Shown: one piece after another, positions 40,891-51,045 of the stretch
Position numbering within the stretch: position 1 is the stretch's first letter
Layout: each line of letters starts with the position of its first letter
From: Paenibacillus_E sp040812395
GTDB lineage: Bacteria > Bacillota > Bacilli > Paenibacillales > NBRC-103111
Direction: 5' to 3'
NCBI RefSeq assembly: GCF_040812395.1
Contig: NZ_JBFNXH010000013.1
Span: 62,001 to 126,000, forward strand
Length of the DNA: 64,000 nt
Notes under the pieces: generated by a model
The model's database searches: none
What the model was told of the DNA's origin: nothing
What the model saw: only the letters and a program-made list of their open reading frames with translations
Program-made: the position numbers and the translations under genes

Positions 40891-43800
40891 GTGAATAAAC
40901 AGCAACCAAAGCCGCCGGGCAGCACATGGACGGATGACCAGTGGGACGCCATCACACTCGGCGGTCAAAATATGCTCGTAGCCGCTGCGGCCGGTTCAGG
41001 TAAAACGGCGGTGCTTGTAGAGCGGATCATTCGCCGCATTTCGAACGAATGGGAGCCGATAGATGTAGATCGCTTGCTTGTCGCGACCTTTACGAAAGCA
41101 GCGGCATCGGAGATGAAGCACCGCATTCGCGAAGCGTTGGAAAAGGAGCTGACGAAGCAGCCAGGTTCTCAGCATTTGCGCAAGCAACTGGCTTTGATGG
41201 GGCGCGCTTCGATCACGACGCTGCATTCTTTCTGCCTGGAAGTTGTGCAGCGCTATTTCAGCCTCATCCGCTTGGACCCCGGATTTCGGATCGCGAACGA
41301 AACGGAAGCCGAGCTGCTGCGGCAGGATCTGCTGGGCGAGATGCTGGAGCAGTACTACGCTGCGAGCGGAGAGAACAGCGCCTTCTGGCGGCTGGTCGAT
41401 TCGTTCAGCGGCGAGCGTAACGACGACGCGATTATGCAGCTTGTGCAAAAGCTGTATGATGTGTCACGCAGCCATCCGTGGCCAGAGCATTGGCTGCGGA
41501 CGACGGCTTCGATGTTTGGGCCGCCGCCGGTTCCTCAGGAGGCGAGCGATGAAGCGGCCTCTGCTATGCAGGAGGCGCTGCCTTATGTAGCCGCTGCGAT
41601 GGCGCCGGCGGATTATTCAATTTGGGAGCGGAGTCTGATCCGCGACCTGTCTCTGGAGCTGGAAGGAGCGGCAGACTTGCTACGTCAGGCGCAGCAGCTG
41701 GCTGAGCTGCCCGGCGGGCCGGCTCCCTATTTGGACAACCTGCGCGAGGATTTGCTGCTGGTGGAGAATTTGCTTGAGACGACGGATTATCCGTGGTCCG
41801 TTTTGTACCGAGGTTTTCAGACCGTAGAATTCGGAAAGCTGAAAGCGTGCAAAGGCTACGATTACGACAAGGAGCTTCAAGAAGAAGTGAAGGAGCTGCG
41901 CAATCGGGCGAAGGAGCAAGTGAACAAAATCAAAGAGGAGCTTTTTGGAAGGACGCCGGAACAGTTTGGGGAAGAAATCGCCGAGCTCGCTCCAGTGCTT
42001 CATACCTTGGTTGATCTTGTGCTCGATTTCGGCAGGCGGTATCAAGAAGCGAAAGCGACGAAAGGGTTAATTGATTTTGCCGATTTGGAGCATTATTGTT
42101 TGCAAATTTTGTGTGCGGAGGGTTCAACGCCTGATGAGCTTTATCCTTCGGAACCGGCACTTGCCTATCGCAAGCAATTCGCGGAGGTGCTGCTTGACGA
42201 GTATCAGGACACGAATCGCGTGCAGGAAGCCATTGTTTTATTAATTTCGAATACAAAACCGGGCAACCGTTTCATGGTAGGCGATGTCAAGCAAAGTATC
42301 TACAAGTTCCGTCTCGCCGAGCCTGAGCTGTTTCTCGAAAAATATAAAGCGTATCGGTCCAATAAAGAGGATGCCTTGGAATTGGGCCAAGGCGGCAGAA
42401 TTGATCTGGCGCGCAACTTCCGCAGCCGGATTCAAGTTGTCGATGCGGTCAACTTTTTGTTTAAGCAAATCATGAATGAAACGGTTGGAGAGATCGCATA
42501 TGACAAACGGGCAGAGCTTGTTTATGGAGCGGGCTATCCAGCTCCCGGCTCGGATTGCTCGGTTGAAATGCTCATCGTCGATCGTGCGGCAGATGCGCTG
42601 GACAAAAGCGATGCGTTTGAAAGCGAGTCGGAAGATCAAGAAAGTACCGAGGCTGATCAAGGCGGAGAGGCTTCGGCTGCTGCTTTGGATCCTGTGCAAG
42701 AAGCGCAGGAGCTGGAGACAGCCCAATTAGAAGCGCGCACGATCGCGCGTCATATTCGGCAGCTTTTGGGCGATGGGGGCAAGCAGGAGCCTTTCCAAGC
42801 ATTTGATAAACGGACAGGCGGCACTCGTCCCGTAACGTATCGGGACATTGTCATTCTGCTCCGGGCTACCCAGATGTGGTCGCCAGTCATTATTGAGGAG
42901 CTCAAGCGGCAGGGCATTCCCGCCTACGCGGATTTGAGCACGGGTTATTTTTCCGCGACAGAAGTCGAGGTCATGCTTTCTCTGCTTAAGGTGATTGACA
43001 ATCCGTATCAGGATGTGCCGCTGGCGGCAGTTCTGCGTTCGCCGGTTGTGCAGCTAACGGCTGAAGAGCTGGCGCAAGTGCGGGTTGCGAATAAGTCGGC
43101 GCCTTTCTTTGAAGCGGTGCAGCAGTTTGCCCAGGAAGCGAAGCGCGGAATTGAGGAAAGCGAGCCATCCATATTGCTGGAAAAAGTGACTCATTTCCTG
43201 AATCAGCTGGAGCTGTGGCGTCATGAGGCGAGACAGGGCTCGCTGGCTGATCTGATTTGGAACATCTATAGGCAAACAGGCTATTATGATTTTGCCGGCG
43301 GGCTGCCTGGCGGGCTGCAGCGACAAGCGAATTTAAGAGCTTTGTACGACCGGGCCAGACAGTATGAAAGCACATCCTTACGCGGGCTGTTCCGCTTTTT
43401 GCGATTTATCGAACGGATGAAAGAGAGCGGAGGCGATCTTGGAACGGCGAGAGCGCTAGGTGAGCAGGAAGATGTAGTTAGAATCATGTCCATTCACAAA
43501 AGTAAAGGGCTGGAGTTTCCGGTCGTTTTCGTAGCGGGGATGGCGAAAATGTTCAACCAGCGTGATTTGAATGACGCGTTCCTGCTGCATAAGGAGCTGG
43601 GGTTTGGCCCTCGCTTTGTCGATACGGCGCTCAGGGTCAGCTATCCGACTTTGCCTTCGCTTGCGATCAAAAGGCGCATGAAGCTGGAACTGCTTGCCGA
43701 GGAAATGCGCGTTCTGTATGTAGCGTTGACGAGAGCCAGAGAGAAGCTGTATTTGCTTGGCACCGTCAAATCGCTCGACAAACAGCTGCGCCAATGGGGA

Positions 43801-44868
43801 CGTCATTTATCCAGAACAGAATGGTATCTGCCGGACTTTGAATTGGCTAAAGCCAAAAGCTACCTCGATTGGGTCGGCCCCGCTGTGCTGCGCCATCCGG
43901 ATGCTGCGCCGTGGAGGGAGCGTCTTGGCATCAGCGAGGCATCGCCGGAAGTGAAACTTCTGCATGACGCTTCCGAGTGGAAGTTGACGGTGATTACACC
44001 GGAGAGCTTGCAAACTGCCGAAAGCGAGGAGCAAGAACAGCTGCTCCCTGATGAGGGGCGCATGGAAGCTATTCGCCGCATTCAGCCGATGACGGTTTCC
44101 GGTAACTGGGGATCGTGGCTTCAGGAACAGCTTTCCTGGTCGTATGCTTACCCGGATGCCCACAAGCTTTTTGCTAAAACGACTGTGTCGGAAATGAAGC
44201 GTTTGTCTGAACAAAACAGGGTAGTTGGTGAGCTTGAGTTCCCTTTGGTAGAGACAGAAACCCTAATGGGTAATGCGTCCATGGAATCTCCGTCGAAATC
44301 AGCGTCCATCCTATGGCGAAGGCCTCGATTCATGGAGGAGAAAAAACTGACAGCCGCTGAAAAAGGAACCGTTGTCCACGCGGTCATGCAGAATCTGTCG
44401 CTAGGCGCCATGCCAACGGAAGCCAGCGTTAGAGGAACATTAGACGACATGCTGGGCAAACAAACGTTAACTGTGCGGCAGAGTGAAGTGGTCGACATTC
44501 CTGTCATTTTGAACTTTTTTCAAACAGAAATCGGACAGCGCATGCTGCTAGCGGCGAACGTTCAACGCGAAGTGCCATTCAGTTACGGCTTGCCGGCTGA
44601 CGACGTATACACGGCTTCGGATTGTTCCACGACTGGAGAAACCGTACTTGTTCAAGGGGTTATTGACTGCTTGTTCGAGGATGAGCAGGGGCTTGTGCTG
44701 GTTGATTATAAAACAGATGCGGTAAGGGGCAGTAGCAAGGAAGACCTGCGAGCGCGGTATGACACGCAAATTACGTTATATACGCAGGCCGTGGAACATA
44801 TTTGGAAGCGTTCAGTAACGGGCAAATACTTATATTTCTTTGATGGGGCCATGTTGTTGGAAATGTGA
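40891..44868 (+). CDS. addA: ATP-dependent helicase/nuclease subunit A
   Basis: A 1325-residue UvrD-like helicase with a C-terminal RecB-family nuclease. The GTG at 40891 follows AAGGAGATG; the longer frame from 40804 overlaps addB and is unlikely. Walker A is AAAGSGKT; Walker B is LLDEYQDTN; helicase motif III is MVGDVKQSIYKFR; later motifs are SIHKSKGLEFPVVF and RVLYVALTRAREKLYLLG-like. The nuclease motif is LVDYKTD at about 1269-1275. An acidic, low-complexity insertion (about 565-615) is present. Partner of AddB. Confidence 0.97.
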   Translation: MNKQQPKPPGSTWTDDQWDAITLGGQNMLVAAAAGSGKTAVLVERIIRRISNEWEPIDVDRLLVATFTKAAASEMKHRIREALEKELTKQPGSQHLRKQLALMGRASITTLHSFCLEVVQRYFSLIRLDPGFRIANETEAELLRQDLLGEMLEQYYAASGENSAFWRLVDSFSGERNDDAIMQLVQKLYDVSRSHPWPEHWLRTTASMFGPPPVPQEASDEAASAMQEALPYVAAAMAPADYSIWERSLIRDLSLELEGAADLLRQAQQLAELPGGPAPYLDNLREDLLLVENLLETTDYPWSVLYRGFQTVEFGKLKACKGYDYDKELQEEVKELRNRAKEQVNKIKEELFGRTPEQFGEEIAELAPVLHTLVDLVLDFGRRYQEAKATKGLIDFADLEHYCLQILCAEGSTPDELYPSEPALAYRKQFAEVLLDEYQDTNRVQEAIVLLISNTKPGNRFMVGDVKQSIYKFRLAEPELFLEKYKAYRSNKEDALELGQGGRIDLARNFRSRIQVVDAVNFLFKQIMNETVGEIAYDKRAELVYGAGYPAPGSDCSVEMLIVDRAADALDKSDAFESESEDQESTEADQGGEASAAALDPVQEAQELETAQLEARTIARHIRQLLGDGGKQEPFQAFDKRTGGTRPVTYRDIVILLRATQMWSPVIIEELKRQGIPAYADLSTGYFSATEVEVMLSLLKVIDNPYQDVPLAAVLRSPVVQLTAEELAQVRVANKSAPFFEAVQQFAQEAKRGIEESEPSILLEKVTHFLNQLELWRHEARQGSLADLIWNIYRQTGYYDFAGGLPGGLQRQANLRALYDRARQYESTSLRGLFRFLRFIERMKESGGDLGTARALGEQEDVVRIMSIHKSKGLEFPVVFVAGMAKMFNQRDLNDAFLLHKELGFGPRFVDTALRVSYPTLPSLAIKRRMKLELLAEEMRVLYVALTRAREKLYLLGTVKSLDKQLRQWGRHLSRTEWYLPDFELAKAKSYLDWVGPAVLRHPDAAPWRERLGISEASPEVKLLHDASEWKLTVITPESLQTAESEEQEQLLPDEGRMEAIRRIQPMTVSGNWGSWLQEQLSWSYAYPDAHKLFAKTTVSEMKRLSEQNRVVGELEFPLVETETLMGNASMESPSKSASILWRRPRFMEEKKLTAAEKGTVVHAVMQNLSLGAMPTEASVRGTLDDMLGKQTLTVRQSEVVDIPVILNFFQTEIGQRMLLAANVQREVPFSYGLPADDVYTASDCSTTGETVLVQGVIDCLFEDEQGLVLVDYKTDAVRGSSKEDLRARYDTQITLYTQAVEHIWKRSVTGKYLYFFDGAMLLEM

Positions 44869-44892
44869 GTGCGAGGAAGGGGGAACTGAGGG

Positions 44893-46062
44893 ATGCGAAT
44901 TTTACACACCGGCGATTGGCACTTTGGCCGAACGCTGGAAGGACGTAGCCGGATCGATGAGCAGATCGCGTTCATAGACGAGCTTGTGAACATCGTTGAA
45001 GATCAGCGAATTGATCTTGTCCTGGTAGCCGGTGATATTTACGATTCGGTGAATCCTCCGGCAGTGGCCGAACAGCTCTTCTATGAAGGGATTGCGAGGT
45101 TATCGGGCGGGGGTAAACGTCATGTCGCCATCATTTCGGGCAATCATGATCATCCGGATCGCCTTGCAGCTTCCGGGCCGCTTGCTGCGAAACAGGGAAT
45201 TACGCTCGTTGGACTGCCTGTGCCGGATATTCAATCGATAGGCATCGCAAGAACGGGTGAACTAGCCAAAGTGATCGCGCTGCCGTATCCATCGGAATCA
45301 CGGCTGAAAGAGCTGCTCTCCGACGTAGCGGAAGAGGAAGCGCTGCGCAGTAAATATTCGGAACGCGTCGGGGCGCTCATTCGGCGCCAGGCGGATTTTT
45401 TCGAAAAGGGTACGGTGAATCTGATTATGAGTCATTTGTATGTCCTTGGGGGTCAGGAAACGGAGTCGGAGCGACCTATTCAAGTTGGCGGCGCCTACAC
45501 GGTTGACACACAAGCGCTGAGCGCAGGGGCGCAGTATGTCGCGCTTGGCCATTTGCATCGGCCGCAAAACGTGAAAGCCGCTTCACCTATCCGATACTGC
45601 GGATCTCCGATCGCATACAGCTTTTCAGAAGCGGGCCAAGCGAAGTCGGTGACCGTGCTCGATTTAGCTCCGGGTCAAACGGCAGAGCCGCAGGAAATAT
45701 TTATTGCAGCGGGCCGTCCGCTTGTAAGCTGGAAAGCAAAGGAAGGCGTCCAGCAGGTTTACCAGTGGCTGGAAGAAGGGCGTGATGCGACCGCTTGGAT
45801 CGACCTGGAAATTACGATGAGTGAAGCCATGTCGATCGAACAGATTCAGTCGCTGCGCAAAGCCTTTGACGGCTTTATTCATATTCGTCCGGTCTATCCG
45901 GAGATCGAAGCGGCAAGGGTTGCTGCGCCAATTGCAGCGCTTTCGATGGAAGAGCATTTTACGCGCTTTTACGCGCGTCAAACCGGGGGGGCTCAGCCTG
46001 AGCCGGAATTGGTGCGGCTATTTCTGGAGCTGTTGCAGGAAAATGATGCGGCAGAAGTCTAG
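44893..46062 (+). CDS. sbcD: DNA repair exonuclease SbcD
   Basis: A 389-residue Mre11-type nuclease. The metal motifs are GDWHFGR at the start, VAGDIYD, SGNHDHPDR, IMSHLYV and VALGHLHRPQ. The capping domain and C-terminal helix for binding SbcC follow. With SbcC it trims hairpins and protein-blocked ends. Starts 24 bp after addA with AGGAAGGGGG upstream. Two small hairpins lie between sbcD and sbcC (GCAAGGT / AACCTTGC near 46074, GCTTTTC / GAAAGC near 46128). Confidence 0.95.
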   Translation: MRILHTGDWHFGRTLEGRSRIDEQIAFIDELVNIVEDQRIDLVLVAGDIYDSVNPPAVAEQLFYEGIARLSGGGKRHVAIISGNHDHPDRLAASGPLAAKQGITLVGLPVPDIQSIGIARTGELAKVIALPYPSESRLKELLSDVAEEEALRSKYSERVGALIRRQADFFEKGTVNLIMSHLYVLGGQETESERPIQVGGAYTVDTQALSAGAQYVALGHLHRPQNVKAASPIRYCGSPIAYSFSEAGQAKSVTVLDLAPGQTAEPQEIFIAAGRPLVSWKAKEGVQQVYQWLEEGRDATAWIDLEITMSEAMSIEQIQSLRKAFDGFIHIRPVYPEIEAARVAAPIAALSMEEHFTRFYARQTGGAQPEPELVRLFLELLQENDAAEV

Positions 46063-46162
46063 TTGCAAGAATTATGCAAGGTATCAACCTTGCGAACCTA
46101 ACTCAGCTACTGCTTGCAAAGCTAGCTTTTCTACAAGGAAAGCACTTAGGAGGAAGTGAACA

Positions 46163-49100
46163 ATGCGTCCAATCCAGTTACAATTGTCCGGTTTGCAAAG
46201 CTACCGCGAGTTGCAGACGATCGATTTCAGCCAGCTGGTCGATGCAGGCGTGTTCGGAATATTCGGTCCTACAGGCAGCGGGAAATCGTCGATTCTAGAC
46301 GCCATCACATTAGCGTTGTATGGCAAGGTGGAGCGAGCCAGCGGAGGCACGCAGGCGATTATGAATCATGCGGAGCAAACGTTGTTCGTCTCCTTTACCT
46401 TTGAGCTGACGAATGGAGCCGGCACGGAACGATATCGGGTTGAGAGGCAATTCAAACGCGGTTCAGAGCTATCGATTAACGGTACGATTGCCCGGCTTTT
46501 ACATATCAGGGGAGAAGAAACGATTGTTCTTGCCGATAAAGCGGGGGAAGTGAATCAACAAGTACAGGGCGTATTAGGGCTGTCCATGCAGGATTTTACA
46601 CGAGCCGTTGTTTTGCCTCAAGGAAAGTTCGCGGAATTTCTAACGCTTACAGGCAAAGATCGCCGGCAAATGCTGCAAAGATTGTTCCATTTAGAGCATT
46701 ATGGCGATCATCTTAGCGGGAAAGTCAGTTCCAAAGCGAAAGAAACAGACAGTGTCGTCAAACAATTGGCAGCTGAACAGCAAGGACTTGGCGACGCCTC
46801 CGGGAAAGCTTTGGAGGAAGCTCAGGCCAGGCGTTTGGCCGCAGAGCAAGAGGCGGAACGCAGCCGTAAAGCGTTAGAACGCCAAGAGGTCGTCTATGAA
46901 GAAGCGAAGCAGGTATTTCAGTTGCAGTCCGAGAAGGCGGCTTTTGAAAAAGAAGCGGCGCAGCAGCATGATCAAGAACCTGAGATTAGGGAGAAAGAAG
47001 CGCTGCTGCAAAAAGCGGAGCAAGCGGAACGTGTACGGCCCTATTTGGAACAGCAGGCGTTAGCCTCGAAAGAAGTGCAGAACGCGCAAGCTCAGCTCGA
47101 AATCGCTGAGCGAAATCAAAAAGCGGCGGAGACTGGCTACGCACAGGCGAATGCTGCCTTCGAACAAGCGCAGCAGGATCTGGCAGCCAACGAGGGGCCG
47201 CTTCTGCTGCGGCTGGATCAGTTGCAGCAAGCTTTGGTGCTGCAGCTGGAGTTAGACCAAGTGCAGCTTCACATCCAGGAAGCGCAGAATCAGGAACGAG
47301 CAGCGAGAGCAAGTTATGAGCTTATTCAGGCTGAACGAAGCAAGGCCAATGAAACGAAACAAAAAGCGCTTGCGAAACAAGCCGAGCTCAAAGAGCAGTT
47401 GAAGCTTGTGGAGACAAGCGCCAGTTCCCGCCAGCATTTACAAGAAGCGGTGCAAGAGAAAAAAGCGATCGGGCTTTTGCAGGACCAGGAACGAGAGCTG
47501 TGCAAAGAGCGGGATGAGAAGGCGACGATCTTGGCGGCATGCAAAAGAAACCAGGAAGAGCTGGCAGCCAAGCGGCAGGATTTCCGCAAGAACATGTCGG
47601 CATGGCTGCGGCAATCCGAGGGTGTTCGTTCTGATCTTCACGCACATCATAGCGAGCTGAATGCTTTCATTCCTGCTCTTCAAGTGTATTTGGATGCACG
47701 CAAGATCATGTGGAAGCAGCATGAAAGAGAGTCGCTTGCCGCAGTTTTGGCCGAAGGGCTTGTGAAGGGCGAAGCTTGTGCGGTCTGCGGATCAACAGAG
47801 CACCCTTCTCCCAGACGCCTTGTGAGTCAAGAAGGATTAAGAAGTAAATCGGACGGTTTAATCGAGATAACGGAAGAGTCGATTCAGCAAATACAGGAAC
47901 TTTTGCAAGCTGCAAAGGAGCTGCATTTTACGCATGCGCAGCTGCTGCAAAGAACGGAATCGCTAAGCCAGCAAGCGAAAGCGCTTGGCCATGAAGATGA
48001 ACCTGGATTAGGGGAAGTCGTTGCTGGGCTCGGCAACGAGCTTTTTCTGGGAGAAGCAGCTGCTGACCGTGAGATAGCGGCTTTGGCTAGTGCGAGTCTG
48101 TTTGATCAGGAGACAAGCATAGAGGCAGTTTCAGCATCGTGGAAGTTGATTGAATCTGCTCTTGATGCCAATAAATGGCAAGTGGATGAGTTGGAGCAAC
48201 GCTTACTCAATTTGCGAAAAGAGTTCCAAATCGTTGATCAACAGGCTGTTCAAGCTTCTGCGCAAGAACAAGCGGCTGTTGGCATGCATGCGGAGCTGGA
48301 AAGCAAGCTGGCCGCCGCTTCGTTAGCCGCTAGCCAGCGGCTAGGCCATTGGCACGACCGCTACGCGGAGCTGTCGTGGGATACGCTGGAGGGGCAGCTT
48401 CAGCAGCTCCTCGCGGGCGAGCTTGTCGCGGACGAGCTGCGCGGCCGGATCGATAAGAGCATCCCGTTCCTCGACGGGCTGCTCGTCAAGATCGAGGAGC
48501 TCCAGCTAAGCGCGCTGGAGCAGGACAAGACCGCCCTGCAGCTGCACGAGCGGCTGCAGGGTCTTGCGCAGCTCGCCGCCGACAAGTCGCGGCAGCTCGC
48601 CCAGCGCGCGCCCGGCGCGCCGGTGCCGCAGCTCATCGCGGAGGCGACCTCCGCGCTGGAACGGCTGCGCTCGCTCGCGCAGATGACCAAGCTTGCGCAC
48701 GCCGAGGCGCTCGCTGCACAGCAACTGGCGGCGCAGAAGCTCAGCGCCGCCACTGAAGCCGCTGCCGCTGCCATGCGGCAGCTGGCGCAGACCGAGCGCG
48801 GCATTCACGCCGCGCTCGCAGAGAACGGCTTCGCCTCGCGCGAAGCCGCTGCAGCTGCGACGCTGGCGCCGGAACAGCGTCGCGAATGGGCTGCACTCGC
48901 GGCCGAGCACCGCGAGCGCGAGCAGGCGCTTCGCGTCCAGCTGGCGCAGCTGGATGCGAAGCTGCAGGGCCGCGTGCTGAGCGCGGCCGAGTGGGCGCAG
49001 TCGCAAGCGCAGCTGAGCAACGCGAAGGCGCAGGCGGAGGCGGCGCTGGAGGCGCGCGCGACAGCGGTTCAGGGCGAAGCTGAGCTTACTGCGCGGCATG

Positions 49101-49657
49101 CGCGATGGCGTGAGCTGGAGACGCGCCGGATGGAACAGGCGGCGCTGCTGGAAAGGCTCGGCAAGCTGCAAGCCGTGCTCAAGGCCAATGCCTTCGTCGA
49201 GTACCTCGCCGAAGAGCAGCTCATGCAGGTCAGCCGCGCCGCTTCGGAGCGGCTGGGTGAATTAACGCGTCGACGCTATGCGATTGAGGTCGACTCCGGG
49301 GGAGGCTTTGTCATCCGCGATGATGCCAACGGCGGAGTCAAACGCCCGGTCAGCACGTTATCGGGCGGTGAAACTTTTCTCACCTCGCTGGCGCTGGCGC
49401 TCGCGCTATCCGCTCAGATCCAGCTGAAGGGGGAGTATCCCCTGGAGTTTTTCTTCCTGGACGAGGGATTTGGCACACTTGATCAAGAGCTGCTGGACAT
49501 GGTAATTGGGGCGCTGGAGAAGCTGCATATGGACCGACTGGCGGTTGGTGTTATTTCTCACGTGCCGGAACTGAGAGCTAGACTTCCTCGTAAGCTTATC
49601 GTCCATCCGGCTGAGCCTTCTGGTCGAGGGAGCCGCATTGTGGTGGAAGAACTTTAG
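46163..49657 (+). CDS. sbcC: DNA repair ATPase SbcC
   Basis: A 1164-residue Rad50-type SMC protein. Walker A is GPTGSGKSSILD at about 33-44. Two long coiled coils flank the zinc hook C539-x2-C542 (EACAVCGSTEHP). The ABC signature is STLSGGETFLTSLALAL and Walker B is FFLDEGFGTLD. ATG at 46163 with AGGAGG upstream. From about 48330 to 49260 the gene becomes strikingly GC-rich and Ala/Arg/Gln-rich (the second coiled coil), then returns to normal at the ATPase lobe. Terminator at 49689. Confidence 0.96.
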   Translation: MRPIQLQLSGLQSYRELQTIDFSQLVDAGVFGIFGPTGSGKSSILDAITLALYGKVERASGGTQAIMNHAEQTLFVSFTFELTNGAGTERYRVERQFKRGSELSINGTIARLLHIRGEETIVLADKAGEVNQQVQGVLGLSMQDFTRAVVLPQGKFAEFLTLTGKDRRQMLQRLFHLEHYGDHLSGKVSSKAKETDSVVKQLAAEQQGLGDASGKALEEAQARRLAAEQEAERSRKALERQEVVYEEAKQVFQLQSEKAAFEKEAAQQHDQEPEIREKEALLQKAEQAERVRPYLEQQALASKEVQNAQAQLEIAERNQKAAETGYAQANAAFEQAQQDLAANEGPLLLRLDQLQQALVLQLELDQVQLHIQEAQNQERAARASYELIQAERSKANETKQKALAKQAELKEQLKLVETSASSRQHLQEAVQEKKAIGLLQDQERELCKERDEKATILAACKRNQEELAAKRQDFRKNMSAWLRQSEGVRSDLHAHHSELNAFIPALQVYLDARKIMWKQHERESLAAVLAEGLVKGEACAVCGSTEHPSPRRLVSQEGLRSKSDGLIEITEESIQQIQELLQAAKELHFTHAQLLQRTESLSQQAKALGHEDEPGLGEVVAGLGNELFLGEAAADREIAALASASLFDQETSIEAVSASWKLIESALDANKWQVDELEQRLLNLRKEFQIVDQQAVQASAQEQAAVGMHAELESKLAAASLAASQRLGHWHDRYAELSWDTLEGQLQQLLAGELVADELRGRIDKSIPFLDGLLVKIEELQLSALEQDKTALQLHERLQGLAQLAADKSRQLAQRAPGAPVPQLIAEATSALERLRSLAQMTKLAHAEALAAQQLAAQKLSAATEAAAAAMRQLAQTERGIHAALAENGFASREAAAAATLAPEQRREWAALAAEHREREQALRVQLAQLDAKLQGRVLSAAEWAQSQAQLSNAKAQAEAALEARATAVQGEAELTARHARWRELETRRMEQAALLERLGKLQAVLKANAFVEYLAEEQLMQVSRAASERLGELTRRRYAIEVDSGGGFVIRDDANGGVKRPVSTLSGGETFLTSLALALALSAQIQLKGEYPLEFFFLDEGFGTLDQELLDMVIGALEKLHMDRLAVGVISHVPELRARLPRKLIVHPAEPSGRGSRIVVEEL

Positions 49658-49688
49658 TAGAAATTCATTCCAACCAAAACTTAACGAT

Positions 49689-49729
49689 AAGGCTGCTGGC
49701 GGATTCATCTGTCGGTTAGCCTTTTTTTG
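49689..49729 (+). terminator. Terminator after sbcC
   Basis: AAGGCT and AGCCTT with weaker inner pairs, followed by seven T. Confidence 0.75.
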
Positions 49730-49821
49730 TTTGCATAAGAAGCCTTGTAGGTAAACTCCTCAATCCAAATCGTACAAGTTGGCATACACTGCACCATCTT
49801 TACCAGAAGAGGAGAAGAGCG

Positions 49822-50910
49822 ATGGCGACTTTTTATGAGGCTGTGAAGCACAAGAACAGATTGTCCCCCGTTTTGCTGAAAAGAGCTGAGATTGTTGCGG
49901 TAGGAGTCGGTTATGCGGATCCCAAAAAACCGGCCTTGGGAGCAAGCGTTATCGTGTATACAGAAAAGAAAATCATGTCATCCAGTTTAAATAACCTTAA
50001 ATCAACCATGATTAAAGCCGGCACTTCCATACCCGTTCGCTTTGTTTCATCAGGCGTTTTCAAAAAGCACGATCTCAAGGCGCAGCCGAATGCAAATGTT
50101 TCTAAACGCAAATATCGGCCAGTGTCCGGAGGTGTCAGCATTGGCAAACGGGAAATGGGCGCAACGGGAACAGCAGGGCTCATTGTGACAAAGAATAACA
50201 GGCTGTTCGTCCTGAGCAATAACCATGTCCTTGTAAAAGACAACAGCACGGAATTCTCGGAAACGGTCCAGCCAGGCGTTGTTGACGGAGGCGTACTTGG
50301 ACGTGACACGATTGGACGGGCTTATCAATTTGTTAAGCTGCGTGCGGGACAAGATAATTTTCAAGATTCGGCTATTGCCATCCCTAGGGCCAATCGGTTG
50401 TTGAATCCTCGGTATTTAATTAGTTCCACGGGCCAATTAGTGACGGTTCCCGGTCATTTGACCAGCTATCCGGTGGGTCAGAAATTAGTGAAATCCGGGC
50501 GGACGTCAGGATATGTGACCGGGACTGTAGAATCGAACAACGTTGACGTTAGAGTCAGTTATGGAGGTTCGCTGGGGACGCTGCTATTCCGAAATCAATC
50601 TGTCATCGTAGGGGATAGCGGCGCTGTTTCGTTGCCAGGCGATTCCGGTTCTGTGTGGTTGCGGGCCAGTGACCGTTACGCGGCGGCGCTTAACTTCGCG
50701 GGTACGGAGGATGGCAAACGCTCAATTTCCAACCCCATTGATGTTGTGCTATCCACATATGGCGTTCGAGTGGCGCTTCCTGCTGCGGGAGGGACGTTCA
50801 AAGAAGGTTCAGTGAAGGTTGTTCCGGCCACTAAACAATTGTATGTACAGCCTCTCACGATGGAACAGCATAAACGGACGCGCGCCACGCTTGTGAAATC
50901 GTCCAAATAG
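49822..50910 (+). CDS. Trypsin-fold (S1-like) serine protease without signal peptide
   Basis: A 362-residue protein with a likely catalytic triad His135 (LSNNHVL), Asp182 (FQDSAIAIP) and Ser275 (LPGDSGS) in the correct order for chymotrypsin-fold proteases. No signal peptide or membrane helix: it starts MATFYEAVKHKNRLSPVLLK. Residues 20-80 form a small alpha/beta domain before the protease core, and a basic linker (about 83-100) joins them. The C-terminus after 320 is a beta/basic extension. Cytoplasmic or spore-associated trypsin-fold enzymes of this type are uncommon. ATG preceded by GAGGAGAAGAG. Own terminator-like hairpin at 50930. Confidence 0.82.
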   Translation: MATFYEAVKHKNRLSPVLLKRAEIVAVGVGYADPKKPALGASVIVYTEKKIMSSSLNNLKSTMIKAGTSIPVRFVSSGVFKKHDLKAQPNANVSKRKYRPVSGGVSIGKREMGATGTAGLIVTKNNRLFVLSNNHVLVKDNSTEFSETVQPGVVDGGVLGRDTIGRAYQFVKLRAGQDNFQDSAIAIPRANRLLNPRYLISSTGQLVTVPGHLTSYPVGQKLVKSGRTSGYVTGTVESNNVDVRVSYGGSLGTLLFRNQSVIVGDSGAVSLPGDSGSVWLRASDRYAAALNFAGTEDGKRSISNPIDVVLSTYGVRVALPAAGGTFKEGSVKVVPATKQLYVQPLTMEQHKRTRATLVKSSK

Positions 50911-50929
50911 CGCGATCGCACCTTTTCTC

Positions 50930-50959
50930 GAAACCAGCGAGTCCCACTCGGTGGTTTTC
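50930..50959 (+). terminator. Hairpin after the serine protease gene
   Basis: GAAACCA-CGAGT and ACTCG-TGGTTTTC pair with one mismatch; loop CCC; short T-run inside the arm. Confidence 0.6.
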
Positions 50960-51045
50960 TGGGTGTGGTCGTGCTACTTTTATGCATTCGCGGCGTATCA
51001 ACTGACAGAGACTAGATCGTCATACAGAATGGGGTGTCTTTTTGC

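Noticed and set aside
48506..49171. 221-codon minus-strand frame inside sbcC
   Set aside because: Low-complexity Arg/Leu/Gln product in the GC-rich coiled-coil segment; no start signals.
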